Positions 60,543-64,000 of a DNA stretch of 64,000 nucleotides are shown here, piece after piece. The notes under the pieces were generated by a model. That model saw only the letters and a list, made by a program, of their open reading frames with translations, did not search any database and was not told where the DNA came from. Both the position numbers and the translations under genes were made by a program. The DNA comes from Bacillota bacterium. GTDB lineage: Bacteria; Bacillota; Clostridia; Acetivibrionales; DSM-1351. The stretch is from assembly GCA_023444055.1 (NCBI GenBank), contig JAEZRV010000047.1, positions 1 to 64,000 on the forward strand, in the 5' to 3' direction. The stretch's first letter is position 1; each line of letters starts with the position of its first letter.

Positions 60543-61682
60543 ATGTTAGAGGTTGAATACTGGATATGGTTAACGTTATTACAAGGTTTAGGTGCCGTTA
60601 AGACAATGGCACTGCTCCAAATGTATAAATGCCCACGGGTTATTTATGAAATGTCAGAACAGGAGCTAAAAGAAACAAGGCTGCTGACAGATAAGAATAT
60701 TCATGAAATATTAGACAAACAGAAAAGAGAACGAGTGATTCAAATTTATAAACTAATGGTAAAGCATAACATAAAGATGATTAATATATTTGATGAAAAC
60801 TATCCCAATAATCTTAAGCAGATATATGATCCGCCAATTGCTTTGTATTATATAGGAAAGTTTGATATCAATGATTTTTCTATAGCAATTGTAGGCTCAA
60901 GAAGAACTACAAATTATGGAGCCTATTCTGCCAAGAGATTGTCATATGATTTGGCAATGAGAGGGATTCAGATTGTTAGCGGTCTTGCTCGTGGTATAGA
61001 TAGAATTGCACATGAAGGTTGTTTAGATGCCGGTGGTAAAACTATAGCAGTTTTAGGTTGTGGACTTGACAATATATATCCACCCGAAAATAAAGGACTT
61101 TTTGATAATATAATAAAATCAGAAGGATTAGTAGTATCTGAATATCCGCCTGGTATGCCCCCACTTCAACATCATTTTCCAGCACGAAATAGAATAATTA
61201 GTGGAATTTCTTCTGGAGTGCTTGTCGTAGAGGCGGCTAGGAGAAGTGGTTCGTTAATAACGGCCAGCTATGCTCTTGAGCAGGGAAGAGAAGTATTCGC
61301 AGTGCCTGGGAATATAGATTCAGCATACAGTAATGGAACAAATCAACTTATAAAAGATGGAGCAAAAATGGTTGTAAATGCAAAAGATATTTTAGAAGAA
61401 TTTCAATATGGTGAGTTCATTAATAATACTATGTTTGAAAATGACTTTAGGGAGGTTTCTTCAATAAAAAGAGGCAATACAAACTTTAGCCTTTTTAAAG
61501 GTCTGAGCACTGAGGAAATCAGGATAGTAAAAATTATCGCCAATGGAATTCATCATATTGATGAAATAATTGAAAGAAGCAATATATCTGCAAAGGAAGT
61601 AAACAATCTTCTTTTTATGCTAGAAATGAAAGGTGTTATTACGCAACAGCCAGGTAAGATGTTTGAAATTTGCTCATTTTAA
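60543..61682 (+). CDS. dprA: DNA processing protein DprA
   Basis: A 379-residue protein. The Rossmann-like core has VGSRRTTNYGAYSA, SGLARGIDRIAHEG, TIAVLGCGLDNIYPPEN and RNRIISGIS, followed by a C-terminal winged-helix domain (~310-375). It loads RecA on incoming single-stranded DNA in transformation. The GGGAGG site is sequestered in a hairpin. comM lies upstream; topA, its usual neighbour, is displaced downstream by a patatin gene. Confidence 0.96.
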   Translation: MLEVEYWIWLTLLQGLGAVKTMALLQMYKCPRVIYEMSEQELKETRLLTDKNIHEILDKQKRERVIQIYKLMVKHNIKMINIFDENYPNNLKQIYDPPIALYYIGKFDINDFSIAIVGSRRTTNYGAYSAKRLSYDLAMRGIQIVSGLARGIDRIAHEGCLDAGGKTIAVLGCGLDNIYPPENKGLFDNIIKSEGLVVSEYPPGMPPLQHHFPARNRIISGISSGVLVVEAARRSGSLITASYALEQGREVFAVPGNIDSAYSNGTNQLIKDGAKMVVNAKDILEEFQYGEFINNTMFENDFREVSSIKRGNTNFSLFKGLSTEEIRIVKIIANGIHHIDEIIERSNISAKEVNNLLFMLEMKGVITQQPGKMFEICSF

Positions 61683-61780
61683 ATGCAAAAAAATACAACT
61701 TTATAGACTACACTTCATATAGTGGAATTAGGTGGCAAGTATGAGAGTTGATATTGGGCTATCAAAGCTTATAGTGTGTC

Positions 61781-61840
61781 TTACCGGATTTTCAAATTAG
61801 CTCATATTTTATCCCGAATAAGTAGTTGGGAATCCGGTAA
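61781..61840. other. Inverted repeat after dprA
   Basis: TTACCGGATT and AATCCGGTAA are perfect 10-bp arms with a 40-nt spacer. There is no T-run after it. It could mark the edge of the inserted patatin gene, or be a weak terminator. The rest of 61683-61969 is empty. Confidence 0.45.
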
Positions 61841-61969
61841 TCTACTTCACTAAGATTTTAGTACCCATTTAGTTTGGATAAATTATCATATTTTTGAAAA
61901 AAATATTCCAATTACTTGTCAATAATGGTAAAATAAAAGGAAAATTTACAAAAAAATAAGAGGTATAAC

Positions 61970-62950
61970 ATGAGTAAGTTGAAAATTTTATCAATTGATG
62001 GCGGGGGCATAAGAGGAATAATTCCTGCAATGGTACTTTCTAAGATAGAGGAAATGACATCTAAACCTATATGTGAATTATTTGATGTTATTTCAGGTGC
62101 ATCTACAGGCGCTATAATATCTCTTATATTAACAAAACCATCGCCTGGTAATAAGTATTTGCCAGCCTACAGAGCAGAAGAATTAGTGGATTTATACACC
62201 TTAAACGGCAAAAAAATTTTTTCAAAAGACACGTTACATGTGATTACTTCTCTCAATGGAATACTTGATGAAAAATATTCCTCAGATGGCATTGAATCAG
62301 TATTAAAGGCATATTTAGGTACTTCAAAGCTATCACAATGTTTAACAAATGTTATTATTCCTTCTTATGATATGGGACTAAGAAAGCCATTCTTCTTTAA
62401 GAGTTGGCATGCAAGAAATCCAAGTAAGAAAGACTATGACTTTTATATGTGGCAAGTAGCAAGAGCAGCTTCAGCAGCACCAACATATTTTGAGCCTTTT
62501 AAGCTAGAGATGAAAATTAAGAATAGTGTTAACTATTATTGTTTGATTGATGGTGGGGTTTTTGCAAATAATCCTGCTATGTGTGCATATATAGATGCAA
62601 AAGAATTGTATAAAGATGCAGATGATATCATGATATTATCTTTAGGGACAGGAGGGCAGACTAAAAGTATACCTTATGAAGAATCAAAAGACTGGGGATT
62701 GGCTAGATGGGCTAAACCAATTCTAGATACAATTTTTGATGGAGTAAGTGATACAGTTGATTACCAAATGAAGCATTTATTGAAAAATAATTATTATCGT
62801 ATGCAAGTAAGCCTTTCACATTTAGGAAATGATAAAATAGATGATGCCAGTAATGATAATATTTATGAACTAAAGTTGCTGGGACAAAGTTTAATTGATA
62901 AGTGGCAGAAAAATGGTGACCTTCAAAGACTATGCAATATACTTGTTTAG
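61970..62950 (+). CDS. Patatin-like phospholipase
   Basis: A 326-residue patatin-fold lipase. The oxyanion motif SIDGGGIRG is at ~9-17, the nucleophile Ser is in GASTG (~44-48), and the catalytic Asp is in DGGVFANNP (~200). So the Ser-Asp dyad is complete. It would hydrolyse acyl lipids in the cytoplasm or at the membrane. It lies alone between dprA and topA. Similar patatins are effectors in CBASS-type defence, but no cyclase or other defence gene is visible here, so that link is only a possibility. Confidence 0.9.
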   Translation: MSKLKILSIDGGGIRGIIPAMVLSKIEEMTSKPICELFDVISGASTGAIISLILTKPSPGNKYLPAYRAEELVDLYTLNGKKIFSKDTLHVITSLNGILDEKYSSDGIESVLKAYLGTSKLSQCLTNVIIPSYDMGLRKPFFFKSWHARNPSKKDYDFYMWQVARAASAAPTYFEPFKLEMKIKNSVNYYCLIDGGVFANNPAMCAYIDAKELYKDADDIMILSLGTGGQTKSIPYEESKDWGLARWAKPILDTIFDGVSDTVDYQMKHLLKNNYYRMQVSLSHLGNDKIDDASNDNIYELKLLGQSLIDKWQKNGDLQRLCNILV

Positions 62951-63192
62951 TGCCATTCCAATATTCTGTACTAAATGTTTGATATGCACTATTTTATTAG
63001 AATAATTTATTTGTTTTTATATAGAATTATTAATGTAAGGTTGACAGATTAAAAAATCCAGTTTAAATTAGTAATTGTTTAGCAAAAAATTATTAAAAAA
63101 TATTTTATATAAGGGATTAGTATAAAGTTATTAAATAATAATAAAAGATAAGAAAATATTATTAAATAAGAATTTATACACGGAGGAAAAAA

Positions 63193-64000
63193 ATGGCTGA
63201 TAACTTGGTTATTGTGGAGTCTCCTGGAAAAGTAAAATCAATTGGAAAATTTTTAGGCAAAGGATATAAGGTTGAAGCTTCTGTAGGACATATTAGAGAT
63301 TTGCCTAAGAGTCAAATTGGTGTGGACATTGAAAACAATTTTGAACCTAAATACATTAATATTAGGGGAAAAGGCGATGTGATTTCAAAACTTAAGAAGG
63401 AAGCAAAGGCTGCAAAGAAAGTATTTCTTGCAACTGACCCTGATCGAGAGGGAGAGGCAATATCTTGGCATTTAGCCCATATTTTAAATATAGATGATGG
63501 ACAAAAATGTAGAGTTTCATTTAATGAAATAACCCAAAATGCTGTTAAAAATGCATTAAAGCAGCCTAGAGAAATTGATATGAACCTTGTTGACGCACAG
63601 CAGGCCAGAAGGGTTTTAGATAGAATAGTAGGTTATAAAATAAGTCCTTTACTTTGGAAAAAAGTTAAAAAGGGTCTTAGCGCTGGTAGGGTTCAATCTG
63701 TTGCAACCAAAATGATTTGCGATAGAGAGAGAGAAATAGAGGAATTTATTCCAGAAGAATATTGGACAATAGTTTCAACATTAGAAAAGCCAAAGACTAG
63801 TCCAATCTTTGAAGCTAAGTTTTATGGAACTAAAAAAGAAAAAATTGAGCTAACAAATGGTGATCAAGTTAATGCTATTTTAAATGAAATAGTAAAAAGT
63901 AAATATATTGTCCAAAAGGTCAAAGAGCAAGAGAAGAAAAGAGCTGCTGCCGCACCTTTTATTACTAGTACTTTGCAGCAAGAAGCTGCGAGAAAGCTTG
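63193..64000 (+). CDS. topA: DNA topoisomerase I, N-terminal part (3' truncated by window end)
   Basis: The frame runs from ATG 63193 (CGGAGG upstream) off the end of the window: 269 codons seen. The TOPRIM domain has NLVIVESPGKVKSI and LATDPDREGEAISWHL; the type IA core continues with AQQARRVLDRIVGYKISPLLW and GLSAGRVQSVA. It relaxes negative supercoils. The catalytic Tyr (in a YxRT motif) lies beyond the window edge. dprA-topA adjacency is usual in Firmicutes; here a patatin gene intervenes. Confidence 0.97.
   Translation, partial: MADNLVIVESPGKVKSIGKFLGKGYKVEASVGHIRDLPKSQIGVDIENNFEPKYINIRGKGDVISKLKKEAKAAKKVFLATDPDREGEAISWHLAHILNIDDGQKCRVSFNEITQNAVKNALKQPREIDMNLVDAQQARRVLDRIVGYKISPLLWKKVKKGLSAGRVQSVATKMICDREREIEEFIPEEYWTIVSTLEKPKTSPIFEAKFYGTKKEKIELTNGDQVNAILNEIVKSKYIVQKVKEQEKKRAAAAPFITSTLQQEAARKL

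Overview
The window is low-GC Firmicute DNA that carries type I dockerins beside endospore genes (spoIIGA-sigE-sigG, a CotF-like coat gene). This points to a cellulosome-forming, spore-forming anaerobe of Clostridium cluster III (Ruminiclostridium cellulolyticum/papyrosolvens type). That placement is inferred from gene content and motifs, not from a database search.

Layout. (1) 1-11.7 kb: the end of a hemicellulose-degrading dockerin cluster resembling the xyl-doc cluster of R. cellulolyticum. It has a CBM6-dockerin tail, GH95, GH115 and GH127/146 enzymes, and an orphan half-dockerin. (2) 11.7-16.8 kb: an accessory zone with copies of a structured intergenic element, a three-gene thioredoxin/CcdA-like module, and an IS110-family element with a candidate bridge-RNA end. 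(3) 16.8-25.5 kb: a conserved operon rsmB-rlmN-stp-prkC-rsgA-rpe-thiN, then a DUF362 gene. (4) 25.5-34.5 kb: a MarR/heterodimeric ABC exporter operon, a second MarR gene divergent from citrate synthase, and oxygen-defence genes (superoxide reductase, flavin reductase-rubredoxin, hemerythrin). (5) 34.6-37.1 kb: T-box-controlled tyrS and two small coat-type genes. (6) 37.5-49.8 kb: murA cut in two by 11.1 kb that carries an ECF sigma/anti-sigma pair, polA, coaE, a lytic transglycosylase, T-box-controlled aroF and murT-gatD. (7) 49.8-57.7 kb: ftsQ, sbp, ftsA, ftsZ, spoIIGA, sigE, sigG, nrdR. (8) 58.6-64 kb: comM, dprA, a patatin gene and the start of topA.

The most unusual signal is the split murA. 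The halves, 119 codons at 37.5 kb and about 304 homologous codons from 48.9 kb, lie on the same strand and meet at a shared CAGGTG. Joining them there rebuilds a continuous 418-codon enzyme. The reciprocal junction (the circle that excision would release) forms a 24-bp imperfect palindrome around a central GG, as in a serine-integrase attP site. No recombinase is visible inside the segment. The DNA therefore looks like attL/attR of a site-specific integration, but the cargo is housekeeping genes; rearrangement, programmed excision and misassembly all remain open.

The second theme is a dense load of structured, non-coding dispersed repeats, several starting exactly at stop codons. They comprise two-stem hairpin modules at six loci, an element ending in TTATAACG/CGTTATAA with 121-bp tandem copies, a CCATGCC/GGCATGG element next to the IS110 copy and over the murT start, and a 336-bp near-perfect long inverted repeat. 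Base changes in their stems are often compensated, which suggests selection on RNA or DNA structure.
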